A DNA stretch of 64,000 nucleotides, from assembly GCF_014639255.1 (NCBI RefSeq), contig NZ_BMFV01000006.1, positions 62,001-126,000 of the forward strand, read 5' to 3'. How positions within the stretch are numbered: position 1 is the stretch's first letter; each line of letters opens with the position of its first letter. This DNA is from Pullulanibacillus pueri. Its GTDB lineage: Bacteria > Bacillota > Bacilli > Bacillales > Sporolactobacillaceae. Positions 54,353-63,336 of this stretch are shown here, in pieces. The notes under the pieces are model-generated. The model was not told the DNA's origin. It did not search any database and was given only the letters and a program-made list of their open reading frames with translations. A program made the position numbers and the translations under genes.

Positions 54353-55906
54353 TTAATCTTGCTTAAATCCAACTTCATTTAGTGCCAGCTGCAGCGTCCC
54401 TTTAAACTCGGCGTGACTATAATAATTTCCACCGAATTTGACTAATCCTTTGACAATATCTGCACGCAATCCCGTCAGGATAGAACGGCATCCCATTAAT
54501 AAAGTTCCTTCAGTAATCTTCATTAATTGTTCTGCTATCTCCTGATCTATAGGGGTCACTCCCGAAAGATCAATAATTAACGTTTGAATATGCTGTTTTT
54601 CAATTTCGAACAATACCTTATCAAGAATAAAGGAAATTCTTTCGTTATCAATGGCCCCAATTAAAGGCAGTATGCAAATTTCCTTATTAATAGGAATAAT
54701 CGGAACAGAGAGATTCTCAACCATTTTACGCTGCTCTTCGAGTAATCCATCTTTAAATTTTGAGTAGCTAATAAAAAAGTGTGTGAGAAATTGATCGATG
54801 AGCTCATTAATTTGTTTTTCCATGGCAAACAGTTCATCTCTATCTGCTTCCGTTCCTTTAAGCACCTCATAATTATATAAGAAGACCCAAAGCGTTCTCC
54901 GCACCGCCTGAATCCACTCCAGTTTAAAAGCCAGTGTTAAGGAATACTTTGCCCAAGCAATCCCTTCTTGTTTCGCAAAAGAGATTAATTCATGCTCACG
55001 CTCTTCGACCACGAATAAAACGAGTTTATGCGCATTATTTAAAAGGTTGATATTCCCTATACTATGTATCTCTTCAACTTTATCTTTAACGTTGATCGCT
55101 TCTGAAAGTAATTTGTCTTCAAAATGGTCACGGTTCTCAAGAAAAAAGTCCTTTATAGAAAAATTCTCCTTATAATTTAATTCCAATCTTTTAATCCCCC
55201 TTTTTCTAACCTTTTTATTGAGCGGCATTTTGATGGTAAATGTTGTCCCGACCTTTTCTTTACTCTCAACACTAATCTTGCCCTCATGTTGATAAATAAC
55301 TGAAAACACTTGAGCAAGGCCCATCCCCGTCCCCTGTTCTTTCGTTGTAAAGAAAGGTGTTCCAAGTAAAGTTAATTTCTCCTTAGGAATACCTACCCCT
55401 GTATCTTTTATTGTAATGACAACATCCTTATCTTCTATATCTTGGATAACTGTCACAGTCCCTTTGCCGTCAATAGACTCTATGGCATTTTTGATCAGAT
55501 TAAAAAAAGCTCTTTTTAATTGGTTTTTCTTCCCATAAATTAGAGCATCAGGATGTTTAAATTCGGTAATCATTTCAATGTCATACATTTTATCTAAGAA
55601 AAGATTTAAAATAGCTTCAATTTCTACCGATAACTTGAGAGTTTGATAGTCTTCATTTTCCAAATCCGGTTTAGAAACCTGTAGAAGATTATTAAGAATA
55701 GCGAGAGCACTTTCCAGCTCTGATTGGGCAATATCAATATACTGATGGGGCTTTTCCCTCTGTAGTAATTGCAAAAACCCCTTCACGGCTGTTAATGGAT
55801 TCTTTACTTCATGGGCAATTCCAGCAGCTATTTGACCTACTGAAGCTAACTGACTGAGATGATTATCATCCCCTTGCTCGTGGCTCTGATTAGAATTCAA
55901 CTTCAT
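54353..55906 (-). CDS. histidine kinase fused to an RsbR-like STAS module
   Basis: 517 residues. HisKA at about 20-85 with H32 (AGIAHEVKNPLTAVKGF), HATPase_c about 125-228 (NLIKNAIESI, DTGVGIPKE, GTGMGLA), a linker (230-270), a helical region resembling RsbR N-terminal globin-like domains (about 270-395) and a STAS domain (about 400-512, LSVPIIPINKEICILPLIG, then LIIDLSGVTPID, LTGLRADIV). The residues equivalent to RsbRA T171 and T205 are N421 and Q455. Cytoplasmic. It joins phosphorelay signalling and stressosome-like modules. Monocistronic; the gap to mhqO has a GAACCCAG..CTGGGTTC hairpin (54271-54303) lacking a T tract. Confidence 0.8.
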   Translation of the reverse strand: MKLNSNQSHEQGDDNHLSQLASVGQIAAGIAHEVKNPLTAVKGFLQLLQREKPHQYIDIAQSELESALAILNNLLQVSKPDLENEDYQTLKLSVEIEAILNLFLDKMYDIEMITEFKHPDALIYGKKNQLKRAFFNLIKNAIESIDGKGTVTVIQDIEDKDVVITIKDTGVGIPKEKLTLLGTPFFTTKEQGTGMGLAQVFSVIYQHEGKISVESKEKVGTTFTIKMPLNKKVRKRGIKRLELNYKENFSIKDFFLENRDHFEDKLLSEAINVKDKVEEIHSIGNINLLNNAHKLVLFVVEEREHELISFAKQEGIAWAKYSLTLAFKLEWIQAVRRTLWVFLYNYEVLKGTEADRDELFAMEKQINELIDQFLTHFFISYSKFKDGLLEEQRKMVENLSVPIIPINKEICILPLIGAIDNERISFILDKVLFEIEKQHIQTLIIDLSGVTPIDQEIAEQLMKITEGTLLMGCRSILTGLRADIVKGLVKFGGNYYSHAEFKGTLQLALNEVGFKQD

Positions 55907-56003
55907 TTTCCAGCCCCCCTTCTCACCTTCTATACCTTGACTTTAGAATAGCTTCTATAATTGATTTTATCATGAAATGAACAAGCAATGCTTTTCCAGA
56001 CTC

Positions 56004-56055
56004 ACAAAAAAAAATGAATTAAAGATCATTAAAGAAAAAAATGACCCTTAATTCA
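56004..56055 (-). terminator. terminator of the beta-1,2-glucan phosphorylase operon
   Basis: Minus strand GAATTAAGGGTCATT, loop, AATGATCTTTAATTC followed by T9. Confidence 0.9.
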
Positions 56056-56088
56056 TAACAACAGTTCCTTTTTATGTTATTTACTTTA

Positions 56089-59000
56089 CTATATAAAAAT
56101 ATCAACTTTATTATTCTTTGACCTTAAGAGTTCCTTAAGGTTGTCCTTCTCAATCACAAATCCGCCTTGCCTATATTTATTTCGTACCGGTGCTTTCGAG
56201 ACCTGTTTTCCATTAATCACAATGTCTTTATTTTTATGATTAAGATGATAACAAAATGTGATGGGTGTATTCAAAATTTTAAATTGGAATTCAAGCCCAT
56301 CCAATGAATGAGGTAAAACAGGATCAATAACAAGCTGCTCACTGTCCATCCGAATGCCCAAGACATTAGAAATTAATTGATTCATATAAATCCCCGGACC
56401 ACTTGAGTAGATGCGCCAACCACCCTTAACAGCTACCTCTCCTTGACGTAGTTGCTCAAAATGTTCTTGAGCATCGTAACGGGTATCAAACTTTCCATCT
56501 GAACTACTAAAATAGGTATTGCTTTGGCGCACTTCAGCATTAGGAACTTCAGTTTGAATTTGGATAGGATTTATAATGGCAAGGCCACGCCAAGCATCTT
56601 CTGCCTTTCCCATCTTGGCCATGGCTTCAACAAACCTGATATGGGCATGAACATATTGCAAACCGATCTCCCGTCCAAAATTAGCTGCCTGTTCCGAACG
56701 CTTAAAATGAGTACTTACTCCCCCTTTATAATCAGAAGGGCAGTTCATAAGCCGCACACCATCAGGAAATGAAAGATATTTTTTTATAAGACAATAATGA
56801 TATTCAGCTTGTGTTGGAGTAAATAATTCACTAATAATACTCCGTTGCATAGGAAGCAAGCGATATTTAATGTTAGTCGTGTGATCATCTGGATGAAGCA
56901 TCGGCTCTACCCTTTCCTGATTTTCCATATAAATAAAGCCCGGTATAACATCTGATTTCAAGATATAGTTTTGATAGTCGTGCTCAATCCCTTGTAAGAT
57001 GGTATTAAAGTGATTGGCAATTTGCTGATCCCACCCCATAAAGACTTCAGAAAGAGTCCTTAACGTTTGATAAGTCAAGGCAATCGTCCAAGCACTTGCC
57101 ATATATTTCTTTAATTTCTGATTGGCAGGTTGTAGCGTGTCATCCCAATCGCCATCACCGTAGGCAGACAGATAAGTATCATGTAAAAACTCCCGTTGAA
57201 TGGCTGATATGGCTTTTTGAATATGATCCATAATTGTTGAGTCATCAGAATCTCGAGAGGCCCTATTCACATATGGAACCTTTTCTATAACTATCGAAAA
57301 GTCCCCCGTAGCCTTAAGGTAATCACCAATTAATTTTAGCGGCCAGACAATCACATCTCCATGACTCTCTGCCTGTTGAAGCGGATAATCATCAAACATA
57401 AACCATTGTGGCCAACAACCTTGTTCCTCATCTTGATGACTAAATACTTTTTTGATAATATGACGGACTACCGGATAGTTTTGTGTGGCTAAGAAATATT
57501 CGGCTGGTCCTTGACAAACATCCCGAGTACCCCAAGCTGCCCCTCCATATTGTTCTAATCCATGCGGAGACGAATAATGAACAAGCATGTTATGCGTATA
57601 CCACCATGCAACCGCATTAAGCTTTTCTATTTCTTCAGAATGGTTATGTTTAAGAGACAGTTTAAAGTGACGCATAATTCCGGCTAGATATTTCCGATAA
57701 TTCTTCTTTTCTTCATCAAAATCAAGAGAGTGATCCAATGGCATCTCAGCCGTCAAAGTTCCTTTTATATTTAATTTCCAATGGGATCTCGCTTGAATGT
57801 TTAGCACAACGAGCGACGCAGAACCAGGTGTGACATTTTGCGCTAAAAGCGTTTCATCTTTTATATCCATTTCTGCATCAAATAATTCAATCTGGTAGCG
57901 AAGATCGGGATATACTGATGCACTATCCGATTGTTCAGAGGCTGAAAATGTAATGGTATTTCCTTTGACCTTTTGCACCACAGATGTTTCATACTCATTT
58001 GTATTCATGATTATTTGATTTGTAACAAGGCAATGATATTCCTTCCCGCTCATCGATTGAAAGTGAAGTTCGAGTTCAGCCCGATTATGGGCTATAAAAT
58101 TTGTAATGATAAGCAGATCATCTGTTGTCTTGTAGTACCAACGTCCATAATTTACACCGATCTCAAAGGCAGACGGCATCGTAAGTAACCGATAGGTCCC
58201 ATCTATCTCCACATAAATACGTTGCCCTGATGTCTTCATGATATTTAAAGGGTTGCGAATATTAGATATCATTTTATTCATATTGGTATTGCCAATTACA
58301 ACTTGTGAATTAAATATTCCTGTCATATAACTCGTTGAAGCAAACGTTTGCTCTGGGCATCGCTCATTATGACCACTGATTAAAATATGGCCATGTGGGC
58401 GCTCAACACGTTGTTCTTTTTCCTTTAAAACCACATGCTCGTAATCCTTCGTAAAAAAGGATAAGAGGGTATCATGGTCCTTTTCCTCCAATTGCCGCTC
58501 AGAAAAATAGGTTTGAAGATCCTGCTCTGTCATAGACTCTGTAACTAGCGGTTCCCCTATTTTAGGGGACAAATTAACCTTCCTTGTTTTCCCTTTTTGG
58601 CCACATTTCCTATTTCGCACAGATTTCCACGCGTCGAAAATCTCTTGATTAAAGTTAAGAGCAGTAACCGCTGATGGATGGTCAGCTTTGAAAAGACCAT
58701 AAAAAACGGCTTGATAGGTTCCTTTCAAGTAAATGCGTTCAGTTTGCAAAGCAGAGTAGGCAAATTCATATTGATAATTACGGCTTTCTAACATGGTTTC
58801 CGAAAGCGCCTTGGGCTGATTCGTAGTTTTATAGTATAATCCAAAAAATTGAAAACCATCCGTTGAATAACTCCGTATTTTCTGAAGAGACCCTTGCTGT
58901 AAATAGGGAAAATGACCATGTTGAGGTTGGTTTTGTCGTGTACAAATGACATACCCCTCTCTTTCATCCTCTAGTACCTGATGATCGAGGTACTGCGAGA

Positions 59001-59421
59001 CATAGGCCTCATTAGAGCGAACCGCTCCTTCTTCCGCAAGTCCTAGATCTTGGCCATAAATGAGATCTACCTCAGCTTCGCTACCATTAAGGGTGATGTC
59101 CCAAAACCAAATAGCCCTCTCACTTATTCTCAGTTCAACTTTATAAGTGATTTTCTCTACTTCACCTATCCAACACGCACTGTCATCAGAAACTGAAAAA
59201 TAACTCTCTGATTTCACTCCAAGAAGAGGAACCGCTTTTTTTACAGCATCACCCTCATATAGACGTAAATAAATATTATTTAAGGCACCATCGATTGGGT
59301 TCCCTAAGAGTTGATTAATCATAATATTATCATGTTTAATCTGATACACATCACCACTCTCTAAAAAGCTGAAGTTCAATGTTCCAGATCGAATGTTATG
59401 ATCATTCGTTTTCATCGTCAC
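56089..59421 (-). CDS. 1,2-beta-oligoglucan phosphorylase, GH94
   Basis: About 1110 residues. Long N-terminal beta-sandwich regions (to about 580), then the (alpha/alpha)6 catalytic barrel with the GH94 acid motif GDGDWDDTLQPA (757-768, compare GDWND of cellobiose phosphorylase), WTAWGTRDVCQGPAEY-like entrance near 630 and HPDDHTTNIKYR. The length matches Listeria innocua Lin1839 (1113 aa), the founding 1,2-beta-oligoglucan phosphorylase, which releases alpha-glucose-1-phosphate from sophoro-oligosaccharides, and the neighbours match its locus. The start is uncertain: GTG 59421 fits the AGGAGAG spacing best; TTG 59427 and ATG 59415 are alternatives. 16 bp after the GH3 gene. Confidence 0.85.
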   Translation of the reverse strand: MTMKTNDHNIRSGTLNFSFLESGDVYQIKHDNIMINQLLGNPIDGALNNIYLRLYEGDAVKKAVPLLGVKSESYFSVSDDSACWIGEVEKITYKVELRISERAIWFWDITLNGSEAEVDLIYGQDLGLAEEGAVRSNEAYVSQYLDHQVLEDEREGYVICTRQNQPQHGHFPYLQQGSLQKIRSYSTDGFQFFGLYYKTTNQPKALSETMLESRNYQYEFAYSALQTERIYLKGTYQAVFYGLFKADHPSAVTALNFNQEIFDAWKSVRNRKCGQKGKTRKVNLSPKIGEPLVTESMTEQDLQTYFSERQLEEKDHDTLLSFFTKDYEHVVLKEKEQRVERPHGHILISGHNERCPEQTFASTSYMTGIFNSQVVIGNTNMNKMISNIRNPLNIMKTSGQRIYVEIDGTYRLLTMPSAFEIGVNYGRWYYKTTDDLLIITNFIAHNRAELELHFQSMSGKEYHCLVTNQIIMNTNEYETSVVQKVKGNTITFSASEQSDSASVYPDLRYQIELFDAEMDIKDETLLAQNVTPGSASLVVLNIQARSHWKLNIKGTLTAEMPLDHSLDFDEEKKNYRKYLAGIMRHFKLSLKHNHSEEIEKLNAVAWWYTHNMLVHYSSPHGLEQYGGAAWGTRDVCQGPAEYFLATQNYPVVRHIIKKVFSHQDEEQGCWPQWFMFDDYPLQQAESHGDVIVWPLKLIGDYLKATGDFSIVIEKVPYVNRASRDSDDSTIMDHIQKAISAIQREFLHDTYLSAYGDGDWDDTLQPANQKLKKYMASAWTIALTYQTLRTLSEVFMGWDQQIANHFNTILQGIEHDYQNYILKSDVIPGFIYMENQERVEPMLHPDDHTTNIKYRLLPMQRSIISELFTPTQAEYHYCLIKKYLSFPDGVRLMNCPSDYKGGVSTHFKRSEQAANFGREIGLQYVHAHIRFVEAMAKMGKAEDAWRGLAIINPIQIQTEVPNAEVRQSNTYFSSSDGKFDTRYDAQEHFEQLRQGEVAVKGGWRIYSSGPGIYMNQLISNVLGIRMDSEQLVIDPVLPHSLDGLEFQFKILNTPITFCYHLNHKNKDIVINGKQVSKAPVRNKYRQGGFVIEKDNLKELLRSKNNKVDIFI

Positions 59422-59437
59422 AGTCAATCTCTCCTCG

Positions 59438-61597
59438 TTACATTAGTTGAAAAGGAACCGCTAGTACATCCTGACTATTTGATCCTACGTAAGCCATAAA
59501 TTTTCCTTTATCACTTTTATAGCTAAGGTCTGAATGATAGTAACGGAGTTGTTTCTCTGTAATCGTAAAAGTTATTTCTTTCTGTTCACCAGGTTGCAAA
59601 GTGATTCTCTCAAACCCCTTTAATTCCTTTAGTGGGCGAATCACTTCACCCGTCAAATCTCTAATATAAAATTGCACAACCTCTTCACCGATGACTTCAC
59701 CGATATTCTCTACTTTTACCGATAGCCTAATCGTTTCATTTTGCTTCATTATATTGCTAGAGAGGTGAGCATCTTTGTACTCAAAAGAAGTGTAACTCAG
59801 ACCAAATCCAAAGGGAAAGAGTGGGCCATTAGAGCTATCAAGATATTGTGATACATACCTTTCTTGTGCATCAGGGGCTCCTTTTGGACGTCCAGTATTA
59901 TAATGGTTGTAATAAGTAGGAATCTGCCCTACAGCGCGTGGGAAGGACATGGTCAGTTTTCCTGATGGATTAACGTTTCCAAATAATAAATCTGCCAAAG
60001 CATTGCCTGCCTCACTTCCTGGATACCATGCTTCTAAAATGGCATCTGCCTTTTCTGTAACATCCATTAGATCTAAAGGTCTCCCATTAAATAAAACAAC
60101 AACGATTGGTTTATTGAGTTGTTTCAAGTCATTTAGTAAATTAAGTTGAGCTTTGGGTAATTTAATATTTGTCCGTGACCCTGCCTCCCCACTCATCCAC
60201 GAATGTTCTCCTAATGCCAAGATAATAACATCCGCTTCTCGAGCTATTTGCAAGGCTATTTTACTCTCCCGTTCATCCCTTGACTCAACATCGCAGCCTT
60301 TAGCCACATTAAGATTCTCAGACTTTAATTGTGTCTCCAAACCCTCTTTTAGAGTAACAGCATCCTCCTTTGAACCCAGCCATGACCATTGACCCAACAC
60401 ATCATGATTGTCAGCGAAAGGACCAATGAGAGCGACCTTCTGGTCCTGACTCAATGGTAATACATCATCATTTTTTAATAAGACCGATGCTTTTGTCGCC
60501 AGCTGCCGTGCGACCTCTCTATGCGGGGCGGAAAAAACAATGTCTTTTTCTAATGTTTCGTTAGCACCTCGGAGTGGATTCTCAAATAAACCTAATTTAT
60601 TTTTCAGTTTTAAAATTCTCATTACAGATTCATCAATAAGTTGTTCCTCTATTTCACCTGTCGCAACAAGCTCTTTCAAGTGACTCGTATAGCAAAGCGT
60701 CATCATCTCAATATCAACACCACTTTGCAGCGCCTTTAAGGCAGCTTCTTTTTCATCTTCAGCTACCCCGTGAGGAATCAATTCTTTTAAAGCACCCCAG
60801 TCTGAAATCACAACGCCATCAAAACCCCACTCTTCTCGCAAAATTTTTCGCATTAACGTCCTATTCCCGGAAGCAGGAATCCCATTCATTGTCGTAAAGG
60901 CTGTCATCACCATTTCGCACCCCGCATCCAAGGCCATTTTATAAGCGGGTAAATAGGATTCTCTTAACTGCCATTCAGACATGTCGACTGTATTATAATC
61001 ACGTCCACCTTCTACCGCCCCGTACGCAGCAAAATGTTTAACACAAGCGGCTACACGTTTAGTATCCGTAAGGTCATTGCCTTGAAACCCATGGACTTGG
61101 GCTTTTGCAAATAATCCATTTAAGTAAGGATCTTCTCCTGTGGACTCCATCACACGCCCCCACCGTGGATCACGCACCAAGTCAACCATTGGAGCAAACG
61201 TGACATGAATGCCTGATACCGCGGCTTCTTTCGCAGCAATTTCAGCTGCATGACGAGCTAACTCAAGATCCCAGGAGCACCCTATGGCTAAAGGAATTGG
61301 AAAAATGGTTTTAAAACCATGAACAATGTCAGACATCATAAGTAAAGGAATCCCAAGACGATTAGATTCCAAATGTTTCTTTTGAATATTACTAATTTCC
61401 TTTGCCCCCGACGCCCCTAAAACAGAGCCCGCGTTTTCGACAACTTCTTCTGTCACTCCCATTTCCTTCATCGGGCCAGTGATCTGGCCTTTTGTTGAGG
61501 AGCCTTTAAAAAAGGGAGTAGCTAATTGTAAAAGTTGCCCTATTTTTTCATCAATTGTCATTTGTTCTAATAGATGATAAAGGTAGTCTTCTTCCAT
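59438..61597 (-). CDS. beta-glucosidase, GH3 (sophorose-hydrolysing type)
   Basis: 719 residues. GH3 N-terminal TIM barrel (about 20-330) with probable nucleophile D266 in VISDWGAL, RDPRWGR and KHFAAYG; the alpha/beta sandwich (370-600) and a fibronectin-III-like C-terminus (610-715). No signal peptide, so it should act inside the cell on imported sophorose or other beta-glucosides. The length and cluster position match L. innocua Lin1840. ATG 61597 is chosen after GGAGGG. First gene of the GH3-GH94 operon. Confidence 0.87.
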   Translation of the reverse strand: MEEDYLYHLLEQMTIDEKIGQLLQLATPFFKGSSTKGQITGPMKEMGVTEEVVENAGSVLGASGAKEISNIQKKHLESNRLGIPLLMMSDIVHGFKTIFPIPLAIGCSWDLELARHAAEIAAKEAAVSGIHVTFAPMVDLVRDPRWGRVMESTGEDPYLNGLFAKAQVHGFQGNDLTDTKRVAACVKHFAAYGAVEGGRDYNTVDMSEWQLRESYLPAYKMALDAGCEMVMTAFTTMNGIPASGNRTLMRKILREEWGFDGVVISDWGALKELIPHGVAEDEKEAALKALQSGVDIEMMTLCYTSHLKELVATGEIEEQLIDESVMRILKLKNKLGLFENPLRGANETLEKDIVFSAPHREVARQLATKASVLLKNDDVLPLSQDQKVALIGPFADNHDVLGQWSWLGSKEDAVTLKEGLETQLKSENLNVAKGCDVESRDERESKIALQIAREADVIILALGEHSWMSGEAGSRTNIKLPKAQLNLLNDLKQLNKPIVVVLFNGRPLDLMDVTEKADAILEAWYPGSEAGNALADLLFGNVNPSGKLTMSFPRAVGQIPTYYNHYNTGRPKGAPDAQERYVSQYLDSSNGPLFPFGFGLSYTSFEYKDAHLSSNIMKQNETIRLSVKVENIGEVIGEEVVQFYIRDLTGEVIRPLKELKGFERITLQPGEQKEITFTITEKQLRYYHSDLSYKSDKGKFMAYVGSNSQDVLAVPFQLM

Positions 61598-61667
61598 AAT
61601 CCTTACCCTCCAATTGCCTATCATCATGAATAGCCACTGCTAAAAATTAATAGACGCAATATATTTT

Positions 61668-61681
61668 TGTAATCGATTGCA
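61668..61681. promoter_or_regulatory. LacI-type operator A
   Basis: TGTAATCGATTGCA, an imperfect palindrome with a central CG. It covers the predicted start of the GH3-GH94 transcript (about 61680 on the minus strand). Confidence 0.7.
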
Positions 61682-61686
61682 GTATA

Positions 61687-61715
61687 AATATAACCTAATT
61701 ATTGAAACGTTTCAA
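61687..61715 (-). promoter_or_regulatory. promoter of the GH3-GH94 operon
   Basis: Minus strand -35 TTGAAA (61715-61710), 17 bp, -10 TATATT (61692-61687). Operator B covers the -35. Confidence 0.7.
61702..61715. promoter_or_regulatory. LacI-type operator B
   Basis: TTGAAACGTTTCAA, a perfect 14-bp palindrome, overlapping the -35 of the GH3 promoter. It also fits a CcpA cre-like pattern. Confidence 0.8.
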
Positions 61716-61830
61716 CCGATTATTCAAACGAAATGTCACCTTAAAATTTTTTTGGTTTTATAAAACAGCTTACATCATGCGTTAAAACCAATAAAAAAGC
61801 ACTTTGAAACTAAAAAAAATAAAAAAAGAC

Positions 61831-61860
61831 TTGAAACCGCTTTACTCATTAAATTATAAT
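61831..61860 (+). promoter_or_regulatory. promoter of the sugar ABC transporter
   Basis: TTGAAA (61831-61836), 18 bp, TATAAT (61855-61860), predicting a start near 61867. Confidence 0.8.
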
Positions 61861-61866
61861 ACTCTG

Positions 61867-61880
61867 TAGAAACGTTTCAC
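61867..61880. promoter_or_regulatory. LacI-type operator C
   Basis: TAGAAACGTTTCAC with a perfect GAAACGTTTC core at 61869-61878, sitting on the predicted transcription start of the transporter genes. Confidence 0.75.
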
Positions 61881-62030
61881 CTAAATGAAAGGAGGTCATC
61901 ACAGACTCAATACTAATTTATGATCAATGGGACATAAAACCAGTCCCTCACCTTAATAGTGACTCAAGCTTGGCTATCTAGCAAAAAGGGATTTCTGTCA
62001 TTTCATTATTTTATAAACGGGGTGTTAATT

Positions 62031-63260
62031 TTGAAGAATAAAAAAGCACGTTTTATTGCTGTTTTCTTGATTATAGCTGCTCTTGCTCTTAGCGCTTGTT
62101 CTTCCGGTTCATCTGATAGTAAGTCTGACGATAAAACAATTAAGGTGTGGACGATGTCCCCAGCATTAAAAGACTTTGCTAAAAAATATACAAAGGAATC
62201 AGGCGTTAAAGTCGAGGTTCAATCTATTCCTTGGGATAGTGCACATGATAAATTACTCACTGCTGTTGCCTCAGGAAAAGGTCCTGACGTTCTTCAAATA
62301 GGAAATACATGGGTTTCTGAATTTGCTGAAGCCGGAACCTTTCTTGACCTATCAAAATACATCGATGATTACGATAATCTAAATCCAGATAATTTTTATG
62401 ATAGCGCCATCGAGACAACAAAGTACGATGGTAAAACAATTGGAATTCCTTGGTATGTTGATACACGCGCATTATTCTATCGTACAGATATTTTAGCTGA
62501 TGTAGGTTATCCTAAAGGACCTGAAACATGGGATGATATGATTGATGCTTCCAAAAAGTTAGCGGCACGTGGCAAAGATCAATATGCTATTGACTTACCT
62601 GCCACTGATCCACAATTTCCTTTTATGCTTGCTTGGGAATTTGGGTGGAACTATGACATTGATAAAGGTGTTGATAATTTTAAAGAACAATCCTTTAAAG
62701 ATGCTATTGCCCTCCATCACCTTTTCTATAAAGAAGGCTATTCTCAAACAGGTAAAGGAAAGGAATTTTTCCAATCGTTTAGTGATGGGTCTAAACCTAT
62801 GTTTATAAGCGGACCATGGGACATTAAAACGATTAATGATCGGGCTCCTGAAATAAAAGGGAAATGGGATGTCCGTCTCATGCCAAAACAGGAAAACAAC
62901 AAGTCAATGATGGGTGGCGCTCACCTTGCTGTTTTCCATAATTCAAAGAAAGTAGACCAAGCACTCGACTTCATTAATTGGATGGCGGATCCTGAAACTC
63001 AAGTTGATTGGTATAAAACGAACAGTGAATTACCGGCTAATAAAAAGGCTTGGGACGATCCAGTGCTTGCCGACGATCCAAAGATCAGTACTTTCGGTGA
63101 GCAATTAGAGTCTACACAGGCTCTTCCATTGATTCCTGAATACGAACGAATGGGACAAGACCTCATCGATACCTTGGAGCAAATCAACCGCGGTGGCGTT
63201 GATATTGATTCCGCTTTGAAAGACTATCAGTCTAAGGAAGAAAAGGTTCTCAAGGACTAA
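62031..63260 (+). CDS. sugar-binding lipoprotein (sophoro-oligosaccharide type)
   Basis: 409 residues. Signal peptide with lipobox LSACSS, then a type-1 extracellular solute-binding domain (GKTIGIPWYVDTRALFYRTD, PMFISGPWDIKTIND). Related to maltodextrin-type binding proteins and to L. innocua Lin1841, which binds sophoro-oligosaccharides. The start is TTG 62031 after GGGGTG; the longer in-frame ATG or GTG region has no ribosome site. First gene of the transporter operon, divergent from the GH3-GH94 genes. Confidence 0.87.
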   Translation: MKNKKARFIAVFLIIAALALSACSSGSSDSKSDDKTIKVWTMSPALKDFAKKYTKESGVKVEVQSIPWDSAHDKLLTAVASGKGPDVLQIGNTWVSEFAEAGTFLDLSKYIDDYDNLNPDNFYDSAIETTKYDGKTIGIPWYVDTRALFYRTDILADVGYPKGPETWDDMIDASKKLAARGKDQYAIDLPATDPQFPFMLAWEFGWNYDIDKGVDNFKEQSFKDAIALHHLFYKEGYSQTGKGKEFFQSFSDGSKPMFISGPWDIKTINDRAPEIKGKWDVRLMPKQENNKSMMGGAHLAVFHNSKKVDQALDFINWMADPETQVDWYKTNSELPANKKAWDDPVLADDPKISTFGEQLESTQALPLIPEYERMGQDLIDTLEQINRGGVDIDSALKDYQSKEEKVLKD

Positions 63261-63271
63261 GAGGACACATC

Positions 63272-63307
63272 GCGGGTGTGGCGCAAACCATTGCGTATCC
63301 ACCCGCC
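63272..63307 (+). other. intercistronic stem-loop
   Basis: GCGGGTG.GGCGCA, loop, TGCG..CCACCCGC between binding-protein and permease genes. Such stems stabilise the upstream mRNA, keeping the binding protein in excess; it may also cause partial termination (weak T tract). Confidence 0.6.
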
Positions 63308-63336
63308 TTTATGCTTAAGTGTTAAGGAGGTTCAAC

